A DNA stretch of 64,000 bases from Gibbula magus (Eukaryota; Mollusca; Gastropoda; Trochida; Trochidae), in the NCBI GenBank assembly GCA_936450465.1, contig OW388294.1, positions 67,660,075 through 67,724,074 on the forward strand, written 5' to 3'. The notes under the pieces were generated by a model that worked only from the letters and a program-made list of their open reading frames with translations, did not search any database and had not been told where the DNA came from. The translations under genes and the position numbers were made by a program. Positions within the stretch are counted from its first letter, which is position 1; each line of letters starts with the position of its first letter. Positions 47,024 through 58,310 of this stretch are shown in pieces.

Positions 47024-47999
47024 TATTTATTCAGTACAAGGCCTTTGGCCCAAAATACAGAAAATTCAGGGTGTACAATGTTGTGCATTTTGCTTATTTT
47101 CATAGTTTAACCACATGATATACAAACATATTATATATTTTTGTGCCTTAATTGATGGGCTTTAAATAAAAATATTGAAACTTTATGTAACACATCATAG
47201 TTTTGAGATGAAATAAGGGAAATAGAATTTTGTTGACAGTTAGATTTAATGTATTTACCAATTAGTGTATTACAGGACAAACTGTAGGCTTCACATATTA
47301 AAAGATTATTGTTGTTTAAAACGGCAAGATTAAAAGAAAATGATCAGGTTATGTTCCAAACTCCCTTGGCAGTCATTGGAATAATAAAGTAATGTGTGCA
47401 GAATTGATGATGCTACGAACCTTTAATGTAGCAAATAAACCTTCATGTTGTATATAGAGTGACTGACACAGAGTGCTTGTTTTTCAGTTATGGGCGTAGA
47501 TCTGTTTTTCGAGATCCCCACAACGCCAACCTCCGAGAGGTTCCTCTACCAGAGCGTCCCGGTCCCGGTAACTATTCAAGCTCAGATGTCCCTCGGAGGG
47601 TCGGTCGTGTGTTCCTGTGACTGGAACGGAATTCTCGGAGCTTACCTCATGCAGGGCTGGAAACTTGTGGAAATATTCTTCGACATGGGTCAACAACGAC
47701 ACGGGGCGTTCTCGACATCAGCCACCATGACCTCCGTGTGGTTCTTCGAGAAACCAGCTTCTATGATCCAAGACAACCGTCCAATATTTCAAGGAACCGT
47801 CATCCCCCACTACATACAAGTCACTGGAGGGTTTTCAGGAGCAAGAGCTCACGTAGACTGGGAACCTCTGGTCCAACAGATGGGCAATCAAGGATGGGAG
47901 TTGGCCTGCTTCGTGGAGACCCCGGAAAGTAGGGTCACTGGATTCGGAAAGGCGGAAATGAAGATCCTTCTGTTCTTTCAGCGACCTCTCATCACATAG
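43848..47999 (+). CDS. RFTN-like: raftlin-like gene, copy B (four coding exons, 352 aa)
   Basis: Exons 43848-43955, 44742-44927, 45812-46064 and 47488-47999 join to 352 aa with the same intron phases as copy A (0, 0, 1). The N-terminus MGGSSSKGQ keeps the myristoylation signal. The protein ends FFQRPLIT and lacks two residues of A near SLGGS. All splice sites are canonical and there is no stop or shift. Introns are compact (786, 884 and 1423 bp), close to what copy A must have had before it was invaded. Most differences from A are conservative, so both copies are probably under selection. The function is inferred from the raftlin family (membrane-raft scaffold); the family call shares the uncertainty given for A. 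Confidence 0.75.
44742..44927 (+). CDS. raftlin-like B, coding exon 2
   Basis: It encodes 62 codons, VSMTASMSFSYANNM to SVSVPFQ. Acceptor TCCTCCAACAG; donor CAG|GTGGGT. Confidence 0.85.
45000..45140 (+). repeat. unexpanded seed of the 81-bp repeat in copy B
   Basis: CCCTAATATATGCCTTTACA and CTCTAATGAGACATTGAAAT occur once, with a partial second unit, at the position of the large array in gene A. Confidence 0.8.
45812..46064 (+). CDS. raftlin-like B, coding exon 3
   Basis: It encodes 84 codons plus one base, GIFCRYPQLPPPAPLQLR to AMQGISP; donor CCTG|GTGAGT. Acceptor ACAAATTTCAG ends at 45811. Confidence 0.85.
46093..46310. repeat. repeat of TACCGTATTTCCTTAATTACACG type, intron 3 of gene B
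   Basis: It contains CAAATAGACGCC several times. The same family occurs reversed at about 51985-52100 (CTATTTAAGGCAGGCGTCTA, ending AACGGTA). It is absent from copy A at this place. Confidence 0.6.
46688..46820 (-). repeat. PLE-like terminal fragment in intron 3 of gene B
   Basis: The minus strand reads GCATTAGAATCAATGTCGAA, then ACGTTGCC and AATAAAGAAGTTGTATATCC, like the 3' ends of the PLE-type repeats. Copy A lacks it. Confidence 0.5.
46990..47335 (-). repeat. LINE-like 3' fragment with (CTGT)n tail
   Basis: On the minus strand GGGCCAAAGGCCTTGTACTG is followed by AATAAATATGTCTGTCTGTC, a tail type of some non-LTR elements. It is missing from the equivalent intron in copy A. No coding part is recognised. 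Confidence 0.4.
47488..47999 (+). CDS. raftlin-like B, coding exon 4 and stop
   Basis: Acceptor TTTTTCAG ends at 47487. The 169 residues from MGVDLFFEIPTTPTSER to FFQRPLIT stop at TAG 47997-47999. Confidence 0.9.
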
Positions 48000-48119
48000 A
48001 TTAATGTCTTTGAGTGAAGACCGGTTCCACTTTGAGCTATACGACCACAGTTATTGACCAGTATATTTTGAAATTAATCTGAGGTACTCCGTAAGTAATT
48101 GTTGAATTTATTCCTCATG

Positions 48120-48125
48120 AATAAA
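48120..48125 (+). terminator. poly(A) signal of raftlin-like gene B
   Basis: AATAAA in CTCATGAATAAAATTGCTC, matching 28036 in copy A. Confidence 0.6.
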
Positions 48126-48129
48126 ATTG

Positions 48130-49085
48130 CTCATTAAAATTAGCCATGCATTAACAGTTTGTAGTCCTATGACATTTTCTAACTAACCAAAACTGCCTAG
48201 TGATATCTGAGACTTGCCTTTAAGTCCTTATAGCCATTTTCAATATTCAAATGTAATAATATTTCAGCTGGTACTTTGTACACAATCATAAAATCATTGT
48301 AAAATTTTTTAAGTTCTCTCTCCTCTCAGTACCCCAAGACTGAGAAGTTTGGTTGTTATTTTGGAATCTGCATTTTCCTTTCATAATTTTGTTTGATGTT
48401 GATGGTTTGGACTAAACAATATATAACTTCATCTTCAGCAGTGTAAATATGCAAACCATGAACACATCTTTCACTTTGCATTTGAATTTAGGAATTTACT
48501 TTTTATATGTGAGTTTTTATTGCTGAAAATATTTGTATCCATAGCTTAAACTTACTCAATTGACAGATGTCAGTTTATTTTGACACAGCTTCAAAAGCTT
48601 AACAAAATGTGAATTCACTTGAGTTTGTATTTCCTTCAAACTCTTGCCTCCCCTTTTATTACTTTGCAACATTGCTTGCTGACACCAATATTCTTTAGAG
48701 GCAGACATAAAATATTCATTATCTTGATGTTTAGTCATCTTTATGATATACAAGAATTATTACCTCAGTAGTGAGTAGTTTAGAAATAACTTGAAAAATA
48801 TTCATTACAGATATAAACAAATTTTGTAGCGTCTTGATGATTATAATACTGAGTTATATAGTTCCATGTAGCCTATTTAACCCATTTTACTATTGTGATT
48901 TCTTTGTACCAGTCATGTGTACAGTTACCTCCCTTTATATCCAACACCTCATGTTGCCACTCGGTCATGTTGTTTTATTATCCACTTGGTTGTGCTGAGA
49001 CTTTGTGGCAATCATTCATTCCAACCACACGATGTCTTTTAATGAGTGTTGGTGGACTTGTCCTAATTTCTATTTAATAAAACCT
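48130..49085. other. downstream of gene B, no gene
   Basis: It aligns with 28050-28760, then has AT-rich sequence without features. Confidence 0.5.
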
Positions 49086-49091
49086 CATTAA

Positions 49092-49362
49092 AGGGGCTGT
49101 AGCACGTTTTTTTTCACGCAAATAAGTTGATGAAATGAATTTGAAAATTAACGATAATAAACAGTAATACCCTGTTCCCAGGTTGAGAACGAGTGTTCAT
49201 GGTTTCTTTAAGCAATGGCAATAATTTTTGTCTTCGATACAATACAAGGTCTTCACATTAAAATGGTCGCCATGCAGTATTTGCCTATAACGTGACGTTA
49301 TTACCACTACAGAAAATTGGTTTGTTTTACCCTCTAAAGTCACTATAAATGACATAAACTAA
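49092..49362. repeat. MITE family 2, interrupted at right
   Basis: It starts TTAAAGGGGCTGTAGCACGT. Its right end is replaced by the element at 49363. Confidence 0.65.
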
Positions 49363-49768
49363 CATTATTATGTCCCCCGAAATTTTTTTCGGGAGACATA
49401 ATGTTTTCACCTCCATCCGTTATTCCGTCATTCCGTCATTCCATTTCTTTTCCGGGCCATATCTCAAAAAACGTTCAAAATTTTTTCACGAAACTTGGTA
49501 TGTGATTAGACCTAGTGGTGGAGTGGTGCCTTTTGCTATTTTGGTTATTCTGATTTTTTTTTTTTTCTGGTTGTCATGGAAATAATTTGAACTTAGTACA
49601 TATTGATGGTAGGGACCTTTTCCGGCCTCTATCTCCAAAACCGTTCAATATTTTTTCACCAAACTTGGTATTTGCTTAGACCTAGTGATAGAGTGGTGCC
49701 TTTTGCTACTTTGGCTATTCTGATTTTTAAAAATTGTACTGGTTTCCATGGCAACAATTTCAACTTTT
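49363..49768 (+). mobile_element. Helentron-like element (TATGTCCCCCGAAA head) in duplicon B
   Basis: The head TATGTCCCCCGAAA / TTCGGGAGACATA forms a hairpin, followed by two core units (CAAAAAACGTTCAAAATTTT and AAACTTGGTATGTGATTAGA). Copy A at 28880-28965 lacks it. The 3' hairpin is not visible, so it may be 3' truncated. Confidence 0.6.
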
Positions 49769-49769
49769 A

Positions 49770-51520
49770 AATATTTTGCAATATTAAACATGCAATATAT
49801 CAAGATTCTTATGTGGGGGCAAGATGTTGAAATTCTCACTATTTTTTTCTCATTATTTATCTGTCATTTGACAAACATTTAATCATGTACATTATTGATT
49901 TCTTTCAAGTGCAGAAACCTTTGTACCTTCTTTGTGATTGTGACAACACTGTACAGGATGTGACATATGTGACTTGTCTCTGTATTACTTGCAAGCAACT
50001 CAAAGTTTTATTTATGATATTGTCATATTTCAAAATTTGATGGCTATTTTGATGATTATGCATGTTTTGTTTTTAAACCATTAACAAATGAAAATTGATA
50101 TCTCCTGATTATTTGCCATTGCAATTTAAATGGACATGAAACCGAAAAAATCTTTAAAACGTTTCTTTTGATCTACTGCACAAAGATCTGTACCAAACTA
50201 TGCAAGTATTATCTTTATAAACAAATTCTATATACATTTTTGGTGATGAAATATCTCAGCAATTAAGTTTTGTCCTATTTTTGTTGTTTACAACATGGGT
50301 GTCTTGTGAACTGTTTATGAATATTTCAACACAAATGTGTATTTGTATTCTGTGATCGTGTCTATTATTCTGATATACATTGCTTATTTTAGATCTTGTT
50401 TAATTGATAAATTAAATAAATTTAGCGTTGATCTTACAAGAGTTTGGACAAGCAATGATTGCAGTTTGGTTTTGATTCTCTTCTCTTGATGCAATTTGTT
50501 CTAAAGTTGTATCCAGCTTTGATGTTTTAATAGCGAAATGAACAGCAATCAATGTAAATCTTTTTAATTATTCATGATTTTTTTTTACAATTAAATTAGA
50601 TAATGTGACAAGATTTGAGAAAAAACTCTTTTACCATTAACTTACAGGTAGTATTGCTAATCATCTAATGTGACATCCTGAGTGAGTCATTACTCCATGA
50701 GTAAGCATATATTAACTAAGATTTTCTTAAGAAAAGCAAGGTTATCTGGAAAATAACTTCTTTATTGTGAAGATGTACGATGTTTTGAAGTATATGCTTA
50801 CACCTTCATCAGGATTCTCTGTATTACAAGGAGTAAGCTGATATATATTCCTAAATATCATGTATACTCACATTTTATTATCAAGAAAATGTTGCCTCTC
50901 GACTTATTACACTTTACTTGCCCTAAAAGGACTTTTTGTATTGCTCAAACAATCTCATTAAAATCATATCTTTGATTTGTTCCTCAGGCTAGATCTTTGA
51001 AAATGCATGCTTTCAAATTTCTGAAAGTGGACACGGGGCTCTACGGGATTCGGTCAGATCTTGGATGAGTGACAACCCAAATTTGTAAAACTTAACCTTG
51101 GGAACGAATCAAAGATATGATTTTAATGAGATTGTTGCTCAAATGAAATCAATCTATATCTGTTGTACGATAATGGTTTTACAGTATTTGATTTTTTGTT
51201 TGCGTGATGTATGATGTTTATTACACTTATGGGTGGTTTTTAGGTATATCAAAATTAACCATTCTTCAATATGAGATTATTTTTATCAATTGTTGGAAAA
51301 TATGGTTAAATATATATATCTTAAGTTATGTATATTTGACGCAAAATTAGATCATGATTTTTAAACAGAAGCCCAAGTATTATTCTGTACATTGTTTTTG
51401 AAATTGTGATAATTATTTGTGCCTTAAATAACAAGAAAACGTCCTCAATTTTATTACTGATGGCTGATTTATGAAAACACTATTTGTAAAGCGTAACAAA
51501 ATTATTTGGTGCGTTTCCCT
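49770..51520. other. duplicon B intergenic, no gene
   Basis: It aligns with 28960-31230 and contains the PLE-type fragment at 50742-50900 (minus-strand CTGATGAAGGTGTAAGC). Confidence 0.5.
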
Positions 51521-51523
51521 TAA

Positions 51524-51880
51524 AGGCGCTGTAGCACGTTTTTGGCAAATTTTATTTTTTCAAATTTCCCATTTATAATGATAGTTTATGTCATTTATAT
51601 TTACTTCAAAATGTAAAACATCATATTACACAAACCAATTATGCGTAGTGGTAATATCGGTATTGCGTATAAAGCAAAAATTGCATGGCGGCCATTTTAT
51701 TGTGAACACAATTTATTATTTTGTGTGACAAAAACGATTCCCATGGCTTTATGGAACCATGTACACTAATTTTTTAACTTGATTTTCCGAAGAGGGAAGG
51801 GTGTTTTACCATTAGCGACATTATTTTTCAAAAACATTTCATCAACTTATTTCAGCGAAAAAACGTGCTACTTCCCCTTT
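51524..51880. repeat. MITE family 2, complete copy in duplicon B
   Basis: It starts TTAAAGGCGCTGTAGCACGT and ends AACGTGCTACTTCCCCTTTAA. At the same place copy A reads GCGTTTCCCCTAATATACC, so this insertion is B-specific. Confidence 0.75.
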
Positions 51881-52509
51881 AACACTTAAATGTTTATCAG
51901 AGACCAGTCATGTGCACTATGTCTTTTTCTTGGACTCTGAAACTTCATTAGCAAGGATATGGTGTACATTACAGGTAAATTCAGTTTAACCGGCGTTTAA
52001 TTAAAGCAGGCGTTTATTGTTTTCAGAAAACTCTGTGCAAGGGCGTCTATTCAAAGCAGGCGTCTATTTAAGGCAGGCGTCTAATTAAGGATTAACGGTA
52101 ACTTATCCAATGGTACAAATGATCTAAGCAAGGATTCAGATAGCAAATATAACTCATTCATCTAAGCCATGGATAACACGCCAAATTCAATGTTTTCATC
52201 ATTGCCCCTTCGAAAGGTACAGACAGACCTCGTTTATTCGGACCCTGGCCGTAGACCCGGAAACCCGGCCATCCGCATGGTAATATTTCAAATCTTCTCT
52301 ATCAATTTCTATGCAAATGATGATTCACTTAACTGCATGACATGCTATCCGGACAGTGGGGTCTCATTGTATATCATATTTCGAATCCCCTATATTTTGT
52401 CTGAACAATTAAGGCATTATTGAATTGCTTTCCCTCCATGAAGTTTCCAAATAACTTTTATGTCATCAAACAAGTCAAGAGTGACTCTTGTTTCAAAGTG
52501 GTTTGATGT

Positions 52510-52656
52510 CACAGGATCTCGATATCGTAAGTAAAATGTAGGTAAAACATAGGTAAAACAAACCTACCCCTATATAACATAGAGTATGTTATATAGGGGT
52601 AGGTTTGTTTTACCTATGTTTTACCTATATTTTACTTACGATATCGAGTTCCTGTG
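52510..52656. repeat. long near-perfect hairpin (147 bp), duplicon B
   Basis: Arms run from CACAGGATCTCGATATCG to the complementary CGATATCGAGTTCCTGTG, with about 70-base arms and a central TATATAACATAGAGTATGTT. It is orthologous to 31824-32012 and better preserved. Confidence 0.95.
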
Positions 52657-52659
52657 TTT

Positions 52660-54090
52660 GATGTGTTGTTGTTTTCTCTCATTATAAAGCCAAAATGGAT
52701 CAAACAGTTGTTTCATTTCTATTTGAAGAGATTATTGAATTCACTTTTCATATACACTATTTGAGTTTTGACGTGATTTTTGTCTATCACTTTTTCATCA
52801 TGATTATCTATTCACACTATTTGGTTCTGTTAAACATCATCAGAAATTACAAAGAAAGTGGACTATATTGTTTGATTAATGCGGGACTAAGGCCTTCTAC
52901 TGATATAACATACACCAATTCACAAATGGTTATACTTTATTTAAAAAATAGAACACGAGTTTGCGTGATCTATCGTAAAATAAAACATAGCCGACAGCAT
53001 CAAACACGATGCACAACAATGAGTCTTCTATTTCTTATATGAGATGCCCTTAAACAATAACTCGCTTTCACATAAGACCGTTGAGATATTATGTTATTTG
53101 TCTATATTTTGAAAATATTATTTCACCCGTCACTCACATTCACAAGCAATTGAACAATCAAAGTGACGTAAAAGATGACGTTGTTTGCCAAGCGACGCTG
53201 TAACTGATGTCCAAAATCACGAGCATGTTTTATTGTCTCTTAGTGCACGCTGTTGGTCCACTTGACCCCGACGTTTTATTGCCGTGGATATCTTATATTA
53301 TTATATATGTTTGTTCAGTGTACATAATCCTTTAACACTTGTATATGGAAGTATTTGTTATAATGTCGTAAAGACCAGAAGGTCATACACGATGTACACA
53401 TGTCTCTATCCCATTGAAGTCTGAGGTGGTAGTAAGATTTATTTAGAAATCAATCAAGATTTCATTTTTGCTTTTATGCGCAGTCTTTGGTTACACTGGC
53501 TGTCGAAAACTTTGTTCATGGTCACTAGAACACTATTAAGTGTCATTTTTAATATCTGACACAATTTATTTTTGAAAATTATTTTGAGAGTAGATATGGT
53601 TTTGGATGCAAGGCTTTAGATGTTCGTTATTTTTTCAGAATCAATCATTTTCATAATTATTTAAACTGTGTTAGCCTATATTTTTTAGGTCATTGAATCT
53701 GGTGACATTGTACAACCAAAAAAGTTCCTGTACCAAAATGTAGTTTCATATCATGATCTCCCATGGTGGAAGGTCAATTGTTATATTCTCATATTAATTA
53801 TCATAATAAATGTCTTTGTGTTGCTTTGTTTTTCAAATAGTTTAATTGTTACTAAATGGCAAGACCAATTATTTACTCAATTCAAATATAAATATAATCA
53901 TTTGAACTCATAATATTATTACTTTGATGATATGTTTTGATGATCATTACGAATAAAATATCTATTAATTATCAAACCATAATGGTCTTTGTTTTTGATT
54001 TGTGAAACCGAATATTATATTAACTTGTGACTATTTTCTATTTGGTGTATGTTAATACATTATTTCTCTTAGGTATTGTAATGGAGGACG
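52660..54090. other. duplicon B right part, no gene
   Basis: It aligns with 32020-33470 without the MITE at 32088. A 115-codon frame at 52695 is not kept in copy A. Confidence 0.5.
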
Positions 54091-54429
54091 TTTATTTAAA
54101 GGCGCTGTAGCACGATTTTCCTACTGAAATAAAGTGAACTCGAAGAGTTCCACACATGTTGCTTTCTACGTCGCTCCATTTTCTTGGAATACGGATAACA
54201 ATTCCATAGGGTAACGGCTTATCGGGTCGTGTAATGAGATTTTTTACCCATTAACGTACCAATATACTGTATAAACTTTAATAATAAATGGCAAATTTGA
54301 GAAAACATGATATGCACTGCAAAGGTTATAGAGTCCCTGATACAAAGGTAGGTAATCGTATCGCTCATAGTCTATGTGAATATCACACGAGGATGTATCT
54401 GTAACAGGATCATTGTTTGTTATAAGTGT

Positions 54430-54970
54430 TATGCATCTGATCTATTGAGTAAAGTCCGCACAGCACAGACGTATAAGTATTGTAGATAAAAAAAACAAGT
54501 TTCAATTGAATCCTGACCAGTGCATAGGCGCACTAAATGATTATCAGATATTCTAGCATGGGCGGCTTCGCTTGACATTAAGATAGCAGATCTGTTGTAA
54601 CATGTTGGTGTTGGAACATACCACTAACGTTGATAACACAACAGGATGTCGTTTTATAGAGGTTTATCGTGACTAACCAACTAGAAGGTCGTATGTACTG
54701 TTCAGTGCTAATGACACTATGCAAACAATTAAATATTTACTCGCAATGACTGTATCATCTGGAATTTGCCGGACATACCAAACGCTACCCAAGCAAATAA
54801 ACAAATCATTAGTCCATCATAAAGGTATTATATGAGTGTCTATGTCTTTCTATGTGGCAACACAAGTGACTGAGTGTTAGTATTTCCCGAGCGAAAGCGA
54901 GGAATATGCCGATATTCAAGCACAAGTGTCAAAGTATGCCATAGACATTGGTCATCAAGAGATCATTGTT
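54430..54970. repeat. start of a third duplicon-like segment
   Basis: 54430-54670 matches 38470-38735 (AACATGTTGGTGTTGGAACA) and 54665-54970 matches 41560-41850. The region between genes A and B therefore recurs directly after gene B, as expected of a tandem array. Confidence 0.7.
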
Positions 54971-55374
54971 ACATATTACATATATACATATAGTCCATTT
55001 CCCACCAAGCGGCCTTTTGTAAGGTGTTTTAAGTGAACTCCTAAACACTCAGTTTTAAATATGGTACACTTATGGAATGGTCAATCATCTTGCTGTTTAA
55101 ACACTCTAAATCGCATCAGGATCTACAAATCTACCTGTCACACTGAAGAGTTCCACGAATTTGTCGCTTTATACCTCGCACCAATTTCTTCGTATACTAT
55201 TCTTCTATTGATACGTTTTATTGGGTCGTGTAATGAGATCTTTTACACTCTAACATAACAATTAATTGTAAAAACCTAAATGATAAATGGCAAATTTGAG
55301 AAAAAAAATTATATGCAAAAAGCATTGTTTGTGTAGGCAATAATCACACATTAGGGTCTTTGGTAGGGTTCAGT

Positions 55375-56125
55375 TTTATTCAATTTCTCCTTGGGTCCTT
55401 GGTAGGGATCAGTCTTAGATCACTTGTCCTTGCGTCCTTGGTAGGGATCAGTCTTAGATAACTTGTCCTTGCATCTTGCCAAGGTTCATTCTTTGATCAC
55501 TTGTCCTTGCGTCCTTGCAAAGGTTCATTTTTAGATAACTTGTCCTTGCGTCCTTGGTAGGGATCAGTCTTAGATCACTTGTCCTTGCGTCCTTGGTAGG
55601 GATCAGTCTTAGATCACTTGTCCTTGCGTCCTTGGTAGGGATCAGTCTTAGATAACTTGTCCTTGCATCTTGCCAAGGTTCATTCTTTGATCACTTGTCC
55701 TTGCGTCCTTGCAAAGGTTCATTTTTAGATAACTTGTCCTTGCGTCCTTGGTAGGGATCAGTCTTAGATCACTTGTCCTTGCGTCCTTGGTAGGGATCAG
55801 TCTTAGATCACTTGTCCTTGCGTCCTTGGTAGGGATCAGTCTTAGATCACTTGTCCTTTCGTCCTTGGTAGGGATCAGTCTTAGATCACTTGTCCTTGCG
55901 TCCTTGGTAGGGATCAGTCTTAGATCACTTGTCCTTGCGTCCTTGGTAGGGATCAATCTCAGATCACTTGTCCTTTCGTCCTTGGTAGGGATCAGTCTTA
56001 GATCACTTGTCCTTGCGTCCTTGGTAGGGTTCAATCTCAGATCACTTGTCCTTTCGTCCTTGGTAGGGATCAGTCTTAGATCACTTGTCCTTGCGTCCTT
56101 GGTAGGGATCAGTCTTAGTTCATGT
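55375..56125. repeat. 39-bp minisatellite, about 18 units
   Basis: The unit is TCCTTGCGTCCTTGGTAGGG plus ATCAGTCTTAGATCACTTG. The period is a multiple of three, so frames are open on both strands. A 6-unit block with TTGCCAAGGTTCATTC variants is repeated (about 55410-55560 and 55600-55750). Confidence 0.95.
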
Positions 56126-56129
56126 GTAC

Positions 56130-56510
56130 TTATGTCCCTGCAGTTTAACCTATTTTTGTAAGTGTAGTCTATAGTATATAAATTATAACTTTATGGATTC
56201 ATCGTAAATGGCTTCTATAAGGAGTCTATAAAAGGTAACTCTGAATATTTTGTTACATTTATTTACTTGCACCTTAATTCTACCTACTTAACGTTCATTA
56301 CGAAGTGATGTTAGTATATTTTTACCTTCACTATTTACATTAATATCAAATGCAATAAATCACATTCATAATAACCTGTAATAAAAGACAAAGCACTTTC
56401 TTATTTATCACATTGGTTATTCCTTTCGTTGGTTACGTTGGAAGACACAGCTGGTGAGTATTCTTAGTTTTAAATATACGTTAGTGTTTGTGTTTTCTTT
56501 CCCACAGAGG
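56130..56510. other. spacer between minisatellites
   Basis: AT-rich, no feature seen. Confidence 0.5.
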
Positions 56511-58310
56511 TTACTCGAGTCTTTATTTCTACCCAGAGGTTACCTAAGTCATTATCTCCCCAGAGGTTAAACAAGTCATTATCTCCTCCAGAGTTTAGTC
56601 AAGTCATTATCTCCCCAGAGTTTAGTCAAGTCATTATCTCCCCAGAGGTTACACAAGTCATTATCTCCTCCAGAGTTTAGTCAAGTCATTATCTCCCCAG
56701 AGTTTAGTCAAGTCATTATCTCCCCAGAGGTTAAACAAGTCATTATCTCCTCCAGAGTTTAGTCAAGTCATTATCTCCCCAGAGTTTAGTCAAGTCATTA
56801 TCTCCCCAGAGTTTAGTCAAGTCATTATCTCCCCAGAGGTTAAACAAGTCATTATCTCCCCAGAGTTTAGTCAAGTCATTATCTCCTCCAGAGTTTAGTC
56901 AAGTCATTATCTCCTCCAGAGTTTAGTCAAGTCATTATCTCCCCAGAGTTTAGTCAAGTCATTATCTCCCCAGAGGTTACACAAGTCATTATCTCCTCCA
57001 GAGTTTAGTCAAGTCATTATCTCCCCAGAGTTTAGTCAAGTCATTATCTCCCCAGAGGTTAAACAAGTCATTATCTCCTCCAGAGTTTAGTCAAGTCATT
57101 ATCTCCCCAGAGTTTAGTCAAGTCATTATCTCCCCAGAGTTTAGTCAAGTCATTATCTCCCCAGAGTTTAGTCAAGTCATTATCTCCCCAGAGGTTAAAC
57201 AAGTCATTATCTCCCCAGAGTTTAGTCAAGTCATTATCTCCCCAGAGTTTAGTCAAGTCATTATCTCCCCAGAGGTTACACAAGTCATTATCTCCTCCAG
57301 AGTTTAGTCAAGTCATTATCTCCCCAGAGTTTAGTCAAGTCATTATCTCCCCAGAGTTTAGTCAAGTCATTATCTCCCCAGAGGTTACACAAGTCATTAT
57401 CTCTTCCAGAGTTTAGTCAAGTCATTTTCTCCCCCAGAGTTTAGTCAAGTCATTATCTCCCCAGAGTTTAGTCAAGTCATTATCTCCCCCAGAGTTTAGT
57501 CAAGTCATTATCTCCCCAGAGTTTAGTCAAGTCATTATCTCCCCAGAGTTTAGTCAAGTCATTTTCTCCCCCAGAGTTTAGTCAAGTCATTATCTCTTCC
57601 AGAGTTTAGTCAAGTCATTTTCTCCCCCAGAGGCTTCTCAACTTACTCTCTCCCCCAGATGTTACTGAAGTTATTATCTCCCTCAGGGGTTAGTCAAGTC
57701 ATTCTCCCAATAGAGGCTACTCAGGTTATTCTCTCCCCCAGAGATAAGTCAACTCATTATCTCCCGCCAGAGGTTAGTCAAGTCATTCTCGACTCACAGA
57801 GGTTACTCAAGTTATTCTCTCCCCCAGAAGTTACCCAAGTTAATCTCTCCCCCAGAAGTTACCCAAGTTATTCTCTCCTCACAGAGGTTACCAAAGTGAT
57901 TGTCTCCTCACAGAAGTTACTCAAGTTATTCTCTCACTTCACATAGGTTACTAAAGTTATTCTCTCCTCACAGAAGTTACTCAAGTTATTCTATCCTCTC
58001 AGAGGTTACTAAAGTTATTCTCTCCTCACAGAAGTTACTCAAGTTATGCTCTCCTCTCAGAGGTAACTCAAGTTATTCTCTCCTCTCAGAGGTAACTCAA
58101 ATTATTCTATTCTCACAGAGCTTAGTCAAGTCATTCTCTCCCCCCAGAGATTACTCAAGTTATTCTATCCCCACACAGGTTACTCAAGTCAATATCTCCT
58201 CACAGAGGTTACTCAAGTCATTCTCTCCATAGAGGTTACTAAAGTTATTCTCTCCCCACAGAGGCTACTCAAGTTATTCTCTCCCCACAAATGTTACTAA
58301 AGTCATTTCT
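56510..58310. repeat. 27-bp minisatellite, uniform then degenerate
   Basis: About 41 units of AGTTTAGTCAAGTCATTATC plus TCCCCAG run to 57640. A further 24 or so diverged units with AGGTTACTCAAGTTATTCTC follow to 58310. Variant order suggests block duplications. Confidence 0.95.

Noticed and set aside
52695..53042. 115-codon hydrophobic frame in duplicon B
   Set aside because: The equivalent part of duplicon A (32060-33000) has lost the frame, so it is not under coding selection.
55648..56161. Repeat proteins on both strands of the 39-bp array
   Set aside because: Both frames are open simply because 39 is a multiple of three.
57071..57283. Minus-strand LWGDNDLTK repeat frame
   Set aside because: It is a reading of the 27-bp minisatellite.
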